Shown: positions 26,950-35,882, numbered from the stretch's first letter. The stretch is 64,000 nt of DNA from Jonesiaceae bacterium BS-20 (GCA_039995105.1 CP146203.1:2046001-2110000); one strand, 5' to 3'. Made by a program: numbers and translations. The notes: generated from the letters alone by a model not told the origin.

Positions 26950-27606
26950 TTACTTAGCTTCCCAGCGCACCACAGTGAGGTTGGGGATTTCGCGCTCGTA
27001 TGCGTCCCGGGTTTTTGCATTGGGATTGACCAGGGTGGTGTGTGCTGTCAGGCGGGCAACCGGTAGGTCCGCGCGGGAGTCGGTGTAAAAGGGCAGGGAC
27101 TCAAAAGGGATAGCCAGTTCTTTGAGCCTTTTGACCTTGGCCGGGCCAATGAGGTGTGCAGTGAGCTTTGCTCCCGAGTCAGAAAAGGTCAGTTCGGAGG
27201 ACTCAATATCCACATCCGTCAGGCCCAGATTGGTCAGGTAAGCGCGGGCCATCTGGCGCTCGGAGCCCGTAATAATAAGGACTTTGCCGTTGGCCTGGTG
27301 CTTCTTGACCTCAGCGACTGCATCGGGTTGCACAAATTTGTTACTAGCGGCTAACCGCCGTGCGGTGGACTCGACCAGGGCCGTGTACTGAGACTGCGTC
27401 AAGTCGGCAACCGCAATTTCCATCAGGCGACCATTCGCCTTGGTCTTGGTTGGACGGTCACCAAACGCCGACTTCAAGAGGAAGGGAAGCGCGCGCACAA
27501 TCTTGAGTGGACTGCGTAGCAACTGCGATCGCAATAGCTCGAACATGGTGTCCCCATGCGTAAAAACGCCATCCATATCAAAGAGTGCCACCGGTTTAGT
27601 GCTCAA
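26950..27606 (-). CDS. HAD-family phosphatase (SerB-like, subfamily IB)
   Basis: A 218-aa haloacid-dehalogenase-superfamily hydrolase. Motif I is FDMDGVF (residues about 9-15; nucleophile Asp and acid-base Asp), motif II is IITGSE (about 115), and motif III/IV is YTDSRADLP (about 173-181). The helical cap follows motif I, as in subfamily IB enzymes such as phosphoserine phosphatase. One feature is unusual: motif IV usually reads GDSxxD, and here Gly is replaced by Thr. The substrate is a small phosphoester, not predictable. It is convergent with the hypothetical gene before it and divergent from the hydrolase after it. Confidence 0.85.
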   Translation of the reverse strand: MSTKPVALFDMDGVFTHGDTMFELLRSQLLRSPLKIVRALPFLLKSAFGDRPTKTKANGRLMEIAVADLTQSQYTALVESTARRLAASNKFVQPDAVAEVKKHQANGKVLIITGSERQMARAYLTNLGLTDVDIESSELTFSDSGAKLTAHLIGPAKVKRLKELAIPFESLPFYTDSRADLPVARLTAHTTLVNPNAKTRDAYEREIPNLTVVRWEAK

Positions 27607-27826
27607 TTTTCAGCCGCCAAATTCTCAAGTTTTTTCATGACCACGCTCAGGATACGGGATGGGGCTGGTCCGGGGCACAATGCGCGAGTCCGCTTGGGAT
27701 TCTTGCCACGTTTGGTGGGAGTAGTTTGTTGGCGCCACAGGCTATCCCCGGTAGATCCACTCGTTGCACAGTCATTGGCCGGTGGATTCCTCCGTCCAGC
27801 CCGGGCAAGCCGCGTAGTCTGGAAGT

Positions 27827-28831
27827 ATGAGTCTCGAGAATCTAGATGATGAGTTCCGCTTTCTTGCTTCCGATTCCGCGCTGGTAGGCCACACCGGTCC
27901 GGTACCCGCAGTCCGCCGGGTCAGTATTGCACTGCCGGACCAGCGGATCCTCAGCGCACTGCGGTTCGGAGCAGTTGGGCAACCCGAGTCCCCTACGGCT
28001 GAGCCCGGTTCGGAAGCGATCGAGTTTGTCCTGATCCACGGTATGGGCTTGAACGCACACTCCTTTGATCCCACCGTCATTGCGTTGGGACGCCCCGCAC
28101 TCTCGGTTGACCTCGCCGGACATGGGCGTTCAGACTGGCGTGCCGATGCCGCATATCTTCCCCAGAATTTGGCCGCAGACCTTGTTGTTGCGTTCGATAA
28201 CCTCGTGACCAAGCCCGTGGTGCTCGTAGGGCACTCACTCGGAGCACTCACCGCAATCTTGGTCGCTGCCCAGCGCCCGCAACTGATTAGCGCGCTTGTG
28301 CTGGTGGATATGACACCTGGGGTCAGCCCCGAGGCTGATTCCGCCTCGGTCACCGAGTTCATTGCCGGGCAGCGCACCTTCGATTCGATCGAGGAAATGG
28401 TGGACCGCGCCATCGAATTTGGCATTGGCCACGATCGCGCCGCACTGACCCGCGGAGTCGCCCTCAACACCCGGGTCCGGCCCGACTCCAAAATTGAGTG
28501 GGCCCACCACTTCGCTCATCTCTTGCCAGACCCAAATGCTCCCCAATCCGAGTCCTCACCTGAGACCACGCCCGATCTCATGGCGGGACTGACTGATCCC
28601 AAGCCCTTTGCTGCGCTGTGGGCTGTTCTTGAGCAGCTCCCGATGCCTATTTCCCTGGTGCGCGGAGCCTCCGCAATGGTTTCGCAGGAGCTCGTCACCG
28701 AGTGGCACGAACACCTGCCTGCGGCCGCCGTTGTCACACTCGAGACGGGCCACAACGTCCACGAGCAAGATCCCGTGGGCCTGGCGCGCGAACTCGCGGC
28801 CGTTGCCGGCAAGCTCAATCTGCGCCCTTAG
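27827..28831 (+). CDS. Alpha/beta hydrolase
   Basis: A 334-aa alpha/beta-hydrolase-fold enzyme. An oxyanion-region HGMGLN lies near residue 71, the nucleophile elbow GHSLGA near 134-139, an acid in LVDMTPG near 160 and the catalytic His near GHNVHE (about 310). The N-terminus is about 50 residues longer than simple esterases and carries an acidic start. There is no signal peptide, so it is cytosolic. The substrate cannot be assigned. Confidence 0.88.
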   Translation: MSLENLDDEFRFLASDSALVGHTGPVPAVRRVSIALPDQRILSALRFGAVGQPESPTAEPGSEAIEFVLIHGMGLNAHSFDPTVIALGRPALSVDLAGHGRSDWRADAAYLPQNLAADLVVAFDNLVTKPVVLVGHSLGALTAILVAAQRPQLISALVLVDMTPGVSPEADSASVTEFIAGQRTFDSIEEMVDRAIEFGIGHDRAALTRGVALNTRVRPDSKIEWAHHFAHLLPDPNAPQSESSPETTPDLMAGLTDPKPFAALWAVLEQLPMPISLVRGASAMVSQELVTEWHEHLPAAAVVTLETGHNVHEQDPVGLARELAAVAGKLNLRP

Positions 28832-28880
28832 ATTCGCTTTGAGCCTGCGCCGTGGATGAAGTGCGCCCAGGCGCTGCGTA

Positions 28881-29633
28881 CTAGGCGCTTCCATGTGGAT
28901 GAGCACCAAACAGCGCACTGTCTGGTTGAATAATATTCAGGTGAGGTGAACTCTCGGTACTGACTGAAAGTGTGCCAGCTATATCGTGCAACTGGTCGGC
29001 CATGGCCGTGATCATCGCTGATTGATCAAGGTGACCAATCCAATCGCTGGGGATTCCGGTTTCCCCGTAATGCGCGCCCGCCAACTGCCCGTAGACCGCA
29101 CCGACCGTATCGGCATCGTCAGCGAGATTGACAGCCAAGAGCGCACCCTCCTTGAAGTCATCCGTGCATGCAGAAGCCCAGAGCGCAGCTTCGAGAGTGT
29201 GGACGACATAGCCTGAAGATGAAATCTGGTCCCGGGTCTTGTCCAGGTAGTAACCGGACAGCACCGCAGAGACTTCTGCGGAGTTGACCCTGCTCGAAAG
29301 CTCCTGCCCAAAGCTGATAGTCGCCTCTTTTGTCCAGCCCTGCAGTGCCCCTGTAATGAGCGTGCCGTGAGCAGCGCAAGCCTCGATACACCCCAGATTT
29401 GGATGGGTGGTGATTGAGCTTGCCGCCGACATTTTGTATGTCAGTTCCAAGTCCAAGTACGTCGCAATGGGTACGGGGGCGAGCCTCATCAGCGACCCTG
29501 TTGGCCCAGACAACAACGCCTTCCTGCGCGCCGCCGGTGCGAGCGGTGATCTCCTAGTGGCCGCGTGGGGTGGAAACGCCAAAAGCAGGCGAGTCCAGGA
29601 GGTCTTGAGACTGCCAGGTTTTGAGCGCATCAA
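28881..29633 (-). pseudogene. ADP-ribosylglycohydrolase, N-terminally broken
   Basis: The C-terminal two thirds of an ADP-ribosylglycohydrolase (DraG/ARH family) are plain: GSLMRLAPVPI, then TTHPNLGCIEAC, and the metal-binding DADTVGAVYGQLAGAHYG. The family's N-terminal GxxxGDALG block, which supplies other metal ligands, is absent. Upstream of the conserved part, neighbouring frames contain family-like text (LKTWQ...STPRG) interrupted by a TAG and about 60 extra bases. The open frame from 29633 therefore starts in non-homologous sequence. I read it as a decayed gene, although a shortened protein could still be made. Confidence 0.65.
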
Positions 29634-29816
29634 CTACTTGCGGCTGACTCAAGCTGGGCAACCAAGTCACCCACTGTATCTGCCTAAGGATCTAACGCCA
29701 ACGCCCTGGCCCCGCTAAACACCCGGACCGGGCCACGGATCTAGGGTAGGCATCGAAAAGCAGTAAACCCTCGTCAATGGCCAGGAAGAGTTTTAGGCGC
29801 TGGAAGTGACAGCAAC

Positions 29817-29864
29817 AGATCTACATACTATCACTTTCACATGAAAGTGATAGTATGTAGATCT
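29817..29864. promoter_or_regulatory. Perfect 48-bp palindrome upstream of fic
   Basis: Two 23-bp arms (29817-29839 and 29842-29864) are exact reverse complements around a 2-base spacer CA. The arms are AT-rich (core ACTATCACTTTCA) and no T-run follows, so an operator is more likely than a terminator. It ends 47 bp before the fic ATG. Fic proteins with a C-terminal winged helix, as here, may control their own promoters. Confidence 0.7.
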
Positions 29865-29911
29865 CTTACTAACACTTAACCATACTTTCTCTCTAAGGTC
29901 TGTGATGGCGC

Positions 29912-31135
29912 ATGGATTCTCATTCACTGCAAGTACCGGCGGTTACCTATGAAGAGCTGCAGTGGACTCCAAAACACAACTTGGATGTTTCCAACCGCGC
30001 ACGGATCCGTCAGACTGGCCCCTACCGCTCGGCAATTACCGCTCCAATTGCGGACTGGAAATTCCAAGTTTCTTCCGAACTCATGACCGAGCTAGAAGAT
30101 GCTCTCGTTGCGCTGCGCGAATTTGATCAGCACGCGAACCACTCCCTGCCCCAGGGCAGCCTTAATCTTGGACCACTAGCCAGTATTTTGCTGCGGACCG
30201 AAAGCGTCTCCAGCAGTCAGATCGAGCAGCTCACCACTTCCGCCAAGCAACTGGCTCTTGCTGAGATTGATCAAGGCAAATCCAATGCGACCACAGTTTT
30301 GGCCAACGTGCATGCCATGCAGGCAGCGATCGATCTTGCCGAATCGCTCTCAATCTCCTCGATCCTCCAAATGCACGGACACCTACTCATAGACTCACCA
30401 TCGCTGGCAGCCCACGCAGGGAAACTACGTGGGGAACCGGTTTGGATTGGTGGACGGGACAGTGCAGGACCTCGAAACGCCGAGTTTGTGCCCCCTCGAT
30501 CAGACCTAGTCCCCCAAGCCATCGCGGACCTTGAAGGTTTCATGTCGCGGGTTGACCTGCCGGTGTTGCTCCAGGTAGCGGTCGCGCACGCGCAGTTCGA
30601 AACAATCCACCCGTTTGTTGATGGAAACGGTCGCACAGGCCGGGCTCTGGTGCACGCCATGTTGCACAACTTTGGCATGAGCAGAAGTTTCGTCCTGCCC
30701 ATCTCATCCGGGATCCTCACCGACCTTAAGTCCTATTTTTCGGCACTCACCCAGTACCGCGAAGGCGATGCGGCACCGATTGTCCGCCTGTTTGCGCAGG
30801 CCACCAGGTACGCCGCTCATCACGGCATGCGATTGATTGACTCCCTCCAAGAACAGGTCAACCTTGCAAACACCAAACTTGTCGGGCTACGGCCCCAGGC
30901 AGCAGCTTGGAAACTAGTCCCACTGCTTGTGGGCCAGCCGGTGGTCAATGCAAAGTTTGTCAAAGAGCATCTTCAGGTCAACGATGCCGCCGCTCATCGC
31001 GCACTAAACGCACTCACACAGCGCGGTTTCCTGGTAGAAACCTCAGGCAATAGCCGCAACCGAATCTGGCAACACAACGGAATACTAGACGTTCTCAATG
31101 AGTATGCGGAGCAAATCCGCAGAGATTCACGCTGA
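29912..31135 (+). CDS. fic: Fic-domain protein (AMP-transferase type) with winged helix
   Basis: A 407-aa Fic protein that probably transfers AMP from ATP to a target side chain. The catalytic loop HPFVDGNGRTGR (about residues 231-242) is fully consensus. An inhibitory-helix-like motif (SSSQIEQ, about 101-107) precedes the Fic core, as in self-inhibited class II Fic proteins. The N-terminal 60 residues resemble the Fic_N extension. The C-terminus (about 325-400) looks like a winged helix-turn-helix, suggesting DNA binding and autoregulation. It stands alone behind a 48-bp palindrome. The target is unknown. Confidence 0.93.
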   Translation: MDSHSLQVPAVTYEELQWTPKHNLDVSNRARIRQTGPYRSAITAPIADWKFQVSSELMTELEDALVALREFDQHANHSLPQGSLNLGPLASILLRTESVSSSQIEQLTTSAKQLALAEIDQGKSNATTVLANVHAMQAAIDLAESLSISSILQMHGHLLIDSPSLAAHAGKLRGEPVWIGGRDSAGPRNAEFVPPRSDLVPQAIADLEGFMSRVDLPVLLQVAVAHAQFETIHPFVDGNGRTGRALVHAMLHNFGMSRSFVLPISSGILTDLKSYFSALTQYREGDAAPIVRLFAQATRYAAHHGMRLIDSLQEQVNLANTKLVGLRPQAAAWKLVPLLVGQPVVNAKFVKEHLQVNDAAAHRALNALTQRGFLVETSGNSRNRIWQHNGILDVLNEYAEQIRRDSR

Positions 31136-31491
31136 CCAGATAGGTAACAATTAACCAACTTGGACCTGACCGGCACTGCCGCGAAACTGCAGGCTCTCTT
31201 GCCAATTCTCGTGATAAGGCACTTGTGATGGGACCATCAATGTCCTTGGACAGTCTCTTTTGTAGGAGCGCTTGGAGAACACGGCAGCAGGATCAAAGAA
31301 GCGGCTTAGTCCGTTGCTCAAGGCTAAGGCAGTACACCTTGAGGTCATGGGTGATCAGATGATCACTTAAGCAGGCCTGGCCCCAATACTCCACACATAC
31401 GTCTACTTTGTGGCGCATAGTCTATTTTTGTAGAGTGCCGTCTACTTTTGTGAAAAACTTTCTCTATCCTGAAACACAAAGATGAGCAAGA
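31136..31491. other. Intergenic gap with triplicate motif
   Basis: About 355 bp between fic and the MNT gene. The first 250 bp show nothing I can name. The last 90 bp hold three spaced GTCTAC/TTTTTGT copies, annotated separately. Confidence 0.5.
31401..31452 (+). promoter_or_regulatory. Three direct repeats upstream of the MNT gene
   Basis: GTCTACTTTGTG (31401), GTCTATTTTTGT (31420) and GTCTACTTTTGTG (31440) repeat at 19- and 20-bp steps, about two helical turns, so they present on one DNA face. They end 40 bp before the start codon of a protein with an N-terminal winged helix. They are probably operator sites for autoregulation. Confidence 0.6.
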
Positions 31492-32259
31492 ATGCGCCTG
31501 CAAAATCCGTTTGCCGCTGTAAGTACAACGGGCCTCGATTCCCAAGTTCTTACGGTGCTTGCAAGAACCGAACAGTACCTTTTGGTTCGACAGATCCACC
31601 AGTTGTTACCCGAGGAAGGGTCCCATCAAGGTGTTCGTAAGGCAGTGACTCGACTGGTGGAACAAGGCGTCGTCTTCGAACGTGCCACTGGGCGCAATTA
31701 TGCCTACGCACTGAATTTAAGCCACTTGTTAGTTGAAGAGATCTTGAAAATTGCCAATGCCAAGAGTGAACTCAATGACAGGATCCGGGAGGTTATTTCC
31801 ACGTGGCAGGTCCAACCCCTCACCGTAATAATGTTTGGCTCAGCTGCGCGTAACGAGATGCGCACAGACAGCGACATTGATCTCCTCGTTGTCATGCCAG
31901 ATTCTGCAGCAGAAGATACGGCAGAAGTTCTGGTATTTGGACTTGCTACCCAAGTAACGAAGTGGACCGGCAACGACCTGCGTCCGCTTGTTTACCGGAG
32001 TTCAGAGGTACAGCCAGCAAGTATTTTTGATTCCATCCTCAAAGATGGCATTGAGATCGCAGGCGAAACGACTTGGCTTCGCAAGCAATTACGAAGAAAC
32101 AAGGTCCACACAGGACACCGAGAGGCACAAAATCCAGAACTGTCCCGGCAGACAAGGCCGTCCAGCAAGGCCGGTTTACTAAGGCCAAGCAGTTCCAGCA
32201 GGTGGCAGACGATGCCCGCGAGCTATCAGAAGAGCAAGACGTTGCGGACGCTTGCGTGA
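31492..32259 (+). CDS. MNT-type nucleotidyltransferase with N-terminal winged helix
   Basis: A 255-aa protein. Residues about 15-85 resemble a winged helix. Residues about 95-200 are a minimal nucleotidyltransferase with the motif GSAAR...DSDIDLLVV (about 117-135), which supplies the two catalytic Asp. MNT proteins act as antitoxins by AMPylating HEPN RNase toxins, and a HEPN-like frame overlaps the 3' end here. The last 50 residues are low-complexity and run through the HEPN start region, so the natural stop may have been lost. The start codon is an ATG in the context AAGAATGCG. Confidence 0.8.
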   Translation: MRLQNPFAAVSTTGLDSQVLTVLARTEQYLLVRQIHQLLPEEGSHQGVRKAVTRLVEQGVVFERATGRNYAYALNLSHLLVEEILKIANAKSELNDRIREVISTWQVQPLTVIMFGSAARNEMRTDSDIDLLVVMPDSAAEDTAEVLVFGLATQVTKWTGNDLRPLVYRSSEVQPASIFDSILKDGIEIAGETTWLRKQLRRNKVHTGHREAQNPELSRQTRPSSKAGLLRPSSSSRWQTMPASYQKSKTLRTLA

Positions 32260-32327
32260 CCCTGTACGTTCATGGCGGAATCGCGGCAGCAGATGCGATC
32301 TGTGCTGGCGCGTGGGGAAACATATGA
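32073..32327 (+). pseudogene. Truncated HEPN-like partner of the MNT gene
   Basis: In the +1-shifted frame overlapping the MNT gene, residues about 20-80 (KAVQQGRFTKAKQF, then DACVTLYVHGGIAAADAIC) match the start of HEPN-type partners found beside winged-helix MNT proteins. These are usually about 140 aa. Here the similarity stops at about 32313, where the sequence switches to a jetA-like scrap and then to the duplicated CMD/Ltp region. The C-terminal half, including the usual RNase motif, is missing. The toxin is therefore presumably dead. Confidence 0.65.
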
Positions 32328-32334
32328 GCTCTCC

Positions 32335-32873
32335 GCTGACGCTTCCAGGCTGCTGTGCCCTCTTCAGATTGGGTTTGAGTTACAAAGTCGGTTCCCTTTT
32401 CCTTACTCGGTTCCACAGCTTCCTCCAGCGCGTAGTATCTTTCCAAATCTACTGAGGGGACCAAGATTTCAAGCGAGGATCGGCAATCCTTCTCTGCGCT
32501 GGTTGCTCCGTGAATCGCTGATCCAAAACCGGTGTTTGCGGATGGTGAGGTCCCCCAGGAGTACCAAGAAGCACTCGACGCAGCCCACCAATACGCGGAG
32601 CAGTTCATGCTCAGCGAATCGGCACTCTTTAACCAGTTGACCAATGAAACCGTAGGGTTTTCCGATGATGCCGCCAGGTATGCGGTGGCTCATTGCCACG
32701 GCGACTGGTACCGCTACGCGCTGACTAACGCCGTAGTTCTAGCCGAGTCCAATGATCGCACCGTGGAACAACTATCCGCAACGCTTACCGGCACGCAAGG
32801 TTTCACGCGGCCACAGGCTGCCTACGCCACCGGGCTGATCGCTGCGTTCCGCGTTGCGGCGATCTTCGCCTAA
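32335..32873. repeat. Degenerate second copy of the CMD/Ltp locus
   Basis: This stretch aligns with 62582-63340 along its length, with scattered substitutions. It contains the 5' part of the CMD-family gene on the minus strand and the Ltp-domain gene on the plus strand. It is about 220 bp shorter. In the other copy an 11-bp direct repeat CGCTGATCCAA (62762 and 62983) brackets the missing segment, and only one repeat remains here (32516-32526). That is the footprint of a slippage-type deletion. Confidence 0.9.
32532..32873 (+). pseudogene. Ltp-domain protein remnant lacking its N-terminus
   Basis: The frame keeps the two Ltp-like repeats (FMLSESALFNQL and TLTGTQGFTRPQAAYA) of the intact paralogue at 62798-63340, at over 90 percent residue identity by eye. 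The membrane anchor, start codon and upstream sequence were removed by the 221-bp deletion. An internal Met could start a 113-aa protein but has no clear ribosome site. The coding sequence is still well preserved, so the loss is recent or the fragment is still used. Confidence 0.8.
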
Positions 32874-32875
32874 GG

Positions 32876-33745
32876 ACCGCGTCCCAAAGTGGACCTTTCT
32901 GCATCCACTTCGCAGCAGTAGCGCTCAGCGTCCTCATCGAAGCGGGCACGCAAGGCAATCCTGGCTGTGCTCGAGCCAATGCACTGGCAGAGATAGTAAG
33001 TCACCCCATGGGAACAAGTGGGATTGCCGGTGTCTTCTGCGGTCTGGGGCGTCTCGCGGTTAAGGTCAGCGTTGCCTGCTACCGCACTGGAAAGGGAGGC
33101 GATTGGCACTACGTATGGGATTGGGACTCAGAAACTTGTGAATACTGGATGGCGCCTGAGGTTGCAAGACTCTTCATAACAGCACGAGACTCCTAACACC
33201 TACGCCGCTCGCTATGTATCCAGTGGTGGAAGACGATCCAGCCATCCCTCATTCGGCTGGCACTCCAATGTCGTGGTGATGACGTGGCCCGTTGTGTCAT
33301 TGACAGCGAACGATTGAACTCACCCAGTTTCAATCCCAGACGTCCGTGCGTAAACCGATCTACCCAAACTCACTTTGGCCGGGGTTACGCAAATATAGAG
33401 TTAGGGATCCGTAACCCGTTACTTTATTGACAGGTCCTTTCTCTAGGTGGAGATTGGATTTGTTGGCCGGCTGGTCTTGGAATGGTGTTTTACCCCTGTC
33501 GCAGTTCACGATCCGGGGGCCACCAAGACCGGCCGCGCTATTGATGAGGCGCTGGGTGAGGTAGTTGCAGGTAGTTCTCTTCTCCTTGGCAAGGGACGCA
33601 CCCCTGAGACAGAAGCAATCGCTGCGACCTTCTTTCACCGGATCTCCATGTTTACAGCACCTAGGGACCTACACCTCGGAACAAGGATCCCTTGGTATTC
33701 CCATCTCGTAAAAAGCTGGACAATGCCAATGACACTGTCATCACC
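32876..33745. other. Gene-poor stretch, probably decayed coding sequence
   Basis: About 870 bp. Short frames at 33008-33196 (plus), 32870-33109 (minus, with Cys pairs) and 33447-33830 (plus) have no ribosome site or recognisable domain, so I call none. GGGTTACG/CGTAACCC at 33382-33417 forms an 8-bp stem that could be an operator or a weak terminator. The region looks like accumulated debris beside the duplication. Confidence 0.45.
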
Positions 33746-34480
33746 TCACAAAATGATGTTCCCAATTTCATCAGTAGTGGCTGGCTGCGGCTTGATGTCC
33801 TTGAGCGCTTGTTCGGTGCTAAACAGGTGATGCATAGCAGCAGTTTGAGCGCTGAACATGTCCCGGTCCGCAATGGAGTTATAGATCTCGCGGTGACCCC
33901 GATCCGACAGTTCACGGTGAAACTTGCCGCTCTCGCCCTCGAAAAGGCGGTAAAACGCTCTGTTGCGAGCGCGGAACACCTGGAGCAAGACCCGCAGTGT
34001 TTCATTACGGCTCAAGAGTGCAATCTGATCATGGAACGTGGAATCAAGTTTGGAAAACTCCATGAGGTCTTCCTCCTGTTCCATTTCTTCGAGCAGACCC
34101 CTCAGAGCCGCAACTTCTTCGGCAGTGGCATGCACAGCGGCCAGGGAAGCAGCATGCCCCTCCAACACACGGCGCACGTCATACAGGCCCAAGACAGTAT
34201 CGATTGGTGCCAGGCCAATGGTAAGCATGAGCGGCCCAATGAGCTCCTTGGGACCCAGCGCGGACACATATGTGCCAGAGCCATGCCGGGACTCGGTAAT
34301 GCCAAGTGAACTGAGCATGCGTACGGCTTCTCGTAATGAACCTCGAGACACCCCTAAACGCTCACAAAGCTCGGGTTCTGGTGGAAATTTTTGGCCCGGC
34401 CTGAACTCACCGGAAGCAATCAAATTTCGCAGTCCATAAACGGCCTTATCTAAGACGCTGGTTTTTATCTTATCGTTCAT
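33746..34480 (-). CDS. GntR-family regulator, FadR subfamily
   Basis: A 244-aa regulator. The N-terminal GntR winged helix is complete (GQKFPPEPELCERLGVSRGS, residues about 29-48). The all-helical FCD effector domain follows, with candidate metal ligands in DSTFHDQI (about 146-153) and the helix carrying HREIYNSI (about 196-203). FCD regulators sense carboxylates or sugar acids. It is divergent from the class V aminotransferase and lies 1.4 kb before a sugar importer, so it probably controls that cluster. Confidence 0.9.
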   Translation of the reverse strand: MNDKIKTSVLDKAVYGLRNLIASGEFRPGQKFPPEPELCERLGVSRGSLREAVRMLSSLGITESRHGSGTYVSALGPKELIGPLMLTIGLAPIDTVLGLYDVRRVLEGHAASLAAVHATAEEVAALRGLLEEMEQEEDLMEFSKLDSTFHDQIALLSRNETLRVLLQVFRARNRAFYRLFEGESGKFHRELSDRGHREIYNSIADRDMFSAQTAAMHHLFSTEQALKDIKPQPATTDEIGNIIL

Positions 34481-34602
34481 TTACCTCAACTCATCATACG
34501 ATCACTTCATGTTTAACAGAGAAAAGATGGTAAGGCTAGACACATCCGCCATAGTCGTCTAATGTCTTTCCTGACAGAGCAGTCAAAGATAAGGACAAAC
34601 CC

Positions 34603-35814
34603 GTGCTAGCTTCACCACCACAACCATTACGATTGCGGGATGGATCTGCCGCTGCTGCTGCATGGAATCTATCACCCGGGGTACTTCACCTTAACCATGG
34701 CTCATTTGGGGCGGTACCCCGTGTAACTCTTGACTACCAGGCGGAACTCAAGAATGCGATGGAGTCCGATCCTGTTGCATGGTTTGTGGAACTTCCAGAA
34801 CGCATAAAACAGCAACGAGAACTTCTTGCTACAACCTTTGGATCCCCCATCGAGGCAACCTCACTTATTCCTAATGCCTCTGCTGGTGCGACCATTATTT
34901 ACAACTCCATACCGGTTCAGCACGGACTAGAAATAGTAGTGACCAATCACGGTTACGGAGCAGTAACCATGGGAGCTGAACGCTTGGTGCGGCGTTGGGG
35001 CGGAAAAGTTGTCACAGCGGACATACCTCTAGCAGCAAATGCTGATGAGGCTCTTGCAGCTATTGAAGCTGTTCTAAGCGAACGCACCCGGCTGATTGTA
35101 GTTGACCAAGTTACTTCCTCCACTGCCCGGCTATTGCCAGTCCAGCAAATAGTCGAGCTAGCCCGGGCCAAGGAAATCTTGACGCTGATTGACGGCGCTC
35201 ATGTATTTGGGTTGTACCAGAATGTATTTGATGATTTTGCCCCAGATTTTTGGATTGGCAACCTTCACAAATTTGCTTGCGGGCCTCGTGGGGCAGCACT
35301 CCTGGTGGCTCAGTCGGAACTCAACCAAGAGATCTACCCTCTGATTGATTCTTGGGGCTATCCCAGTTCATACCCGGAGCGGTTTGATATTCAAGGCACC
35401 CTTGATCAAACCAGCTATCTTGCTGCTCACAGGAGCTGGGAGTTTGTTGCGAATCAGTGGGGCTGGGACAAGTCCATTTCTTATATGACTGAGTTGGCAG
35501 AGTATGGCCAGGACGTGATTTCCCAAGCTTTTGCGGATCATACGGGGCAAGACCATACCGCTACGGTTGGAATGCCAGCCAATGCTTTAAAACTCATCAA
35601 GCTTCCAGAGGGCCTAATCCGCAACCACGCGGAGGCGGACGCTGTAAGAGACCGGTTTGTCCGCGAAGGTGCTGCCGAGGCAGCTTTCACAGAGTTTGGT
35701 GGGAAAGGCTACCTCCGGATTTCAGCCCACGTCTACAACACACACTCAGAATACGAAGAGTTTGCGGAAAGATTTGTGCCGCAAATCGTCAGTTGGGCAC
35801 GAGAGCTCAACTGA
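34603..35814 (+). CDS. PLP-dependent class V aminotransferase-like protein
   Basis: A 403-aa fold type I PLP enzyme similar to isopenicillin-N epimerase and cysteine desulfurase-like proteins. Visible are LNHGSFG (about residue 31), the PLP-contacting Asp in LIDGAHVFG (about 196-204) and the Schiff-base Lys in GNLHKFACGPRG (about 220-231). It starts at GTG with AAGGAC upstream. The reaction is not predictable; family members epimerise, desulfurate or transaminate small molecules. It lies 68 bp before a sugar-importer operon on the same strand and may be co-transcribed with it. Confidence 0.85.
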   Translation: MLASPPQPLRLRDGSAAAAAWNLSPGVLHLNHGSFGAVPRVTLDYQAELKNAMESDPVAWFVELPERIKQQRELLATTFGSPIEATSLIPNASAGATIIYNSIPVQHGLEIVVTNHGYGAVTMGAERLVRRWGGKVVTADIPLAANADEALAAIEAVLSERTRLIVVDQVTSSTARLLPVQQIVELARAKEILTLIDGAHVFGLYQNVFDDFAPDFWIGNLHKFACGPRGAALLVAQSELNQEIYPLIDSWGYPSSYPERFDIQGTLDQTSYLAAHRSWEFVANQWGWDKSISYMTELAEYGQDVISQAFADHTGQDHTATVGMPANALKLIKLPEGLIRNHAEADAVRDRFVREGAAEAAFTEFGGKGYLRISAHVYNTHSEYEEFAERFVPQIVSWARELN

Positions 35815-35882
35815 CTCATGACCTGAATTTTATCTATCAGTAACCGCCCACGCACAGTGGGCCCACACAGAAAGAAGTAATC

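Noticed and set aside
32870-33109. Minus-strand 79-codon frame with Cys pairs
   Set aside because: It has no start signal and no known domain; it overlaps a plus-strand frame of equal quality.
33447-33745. Plus-strand frame resembling an oxidoreductase or kinase fragment
   Set aside because: I could not match it to a family motif; the upstream part lacks a proper Rossmann GxGxxG.
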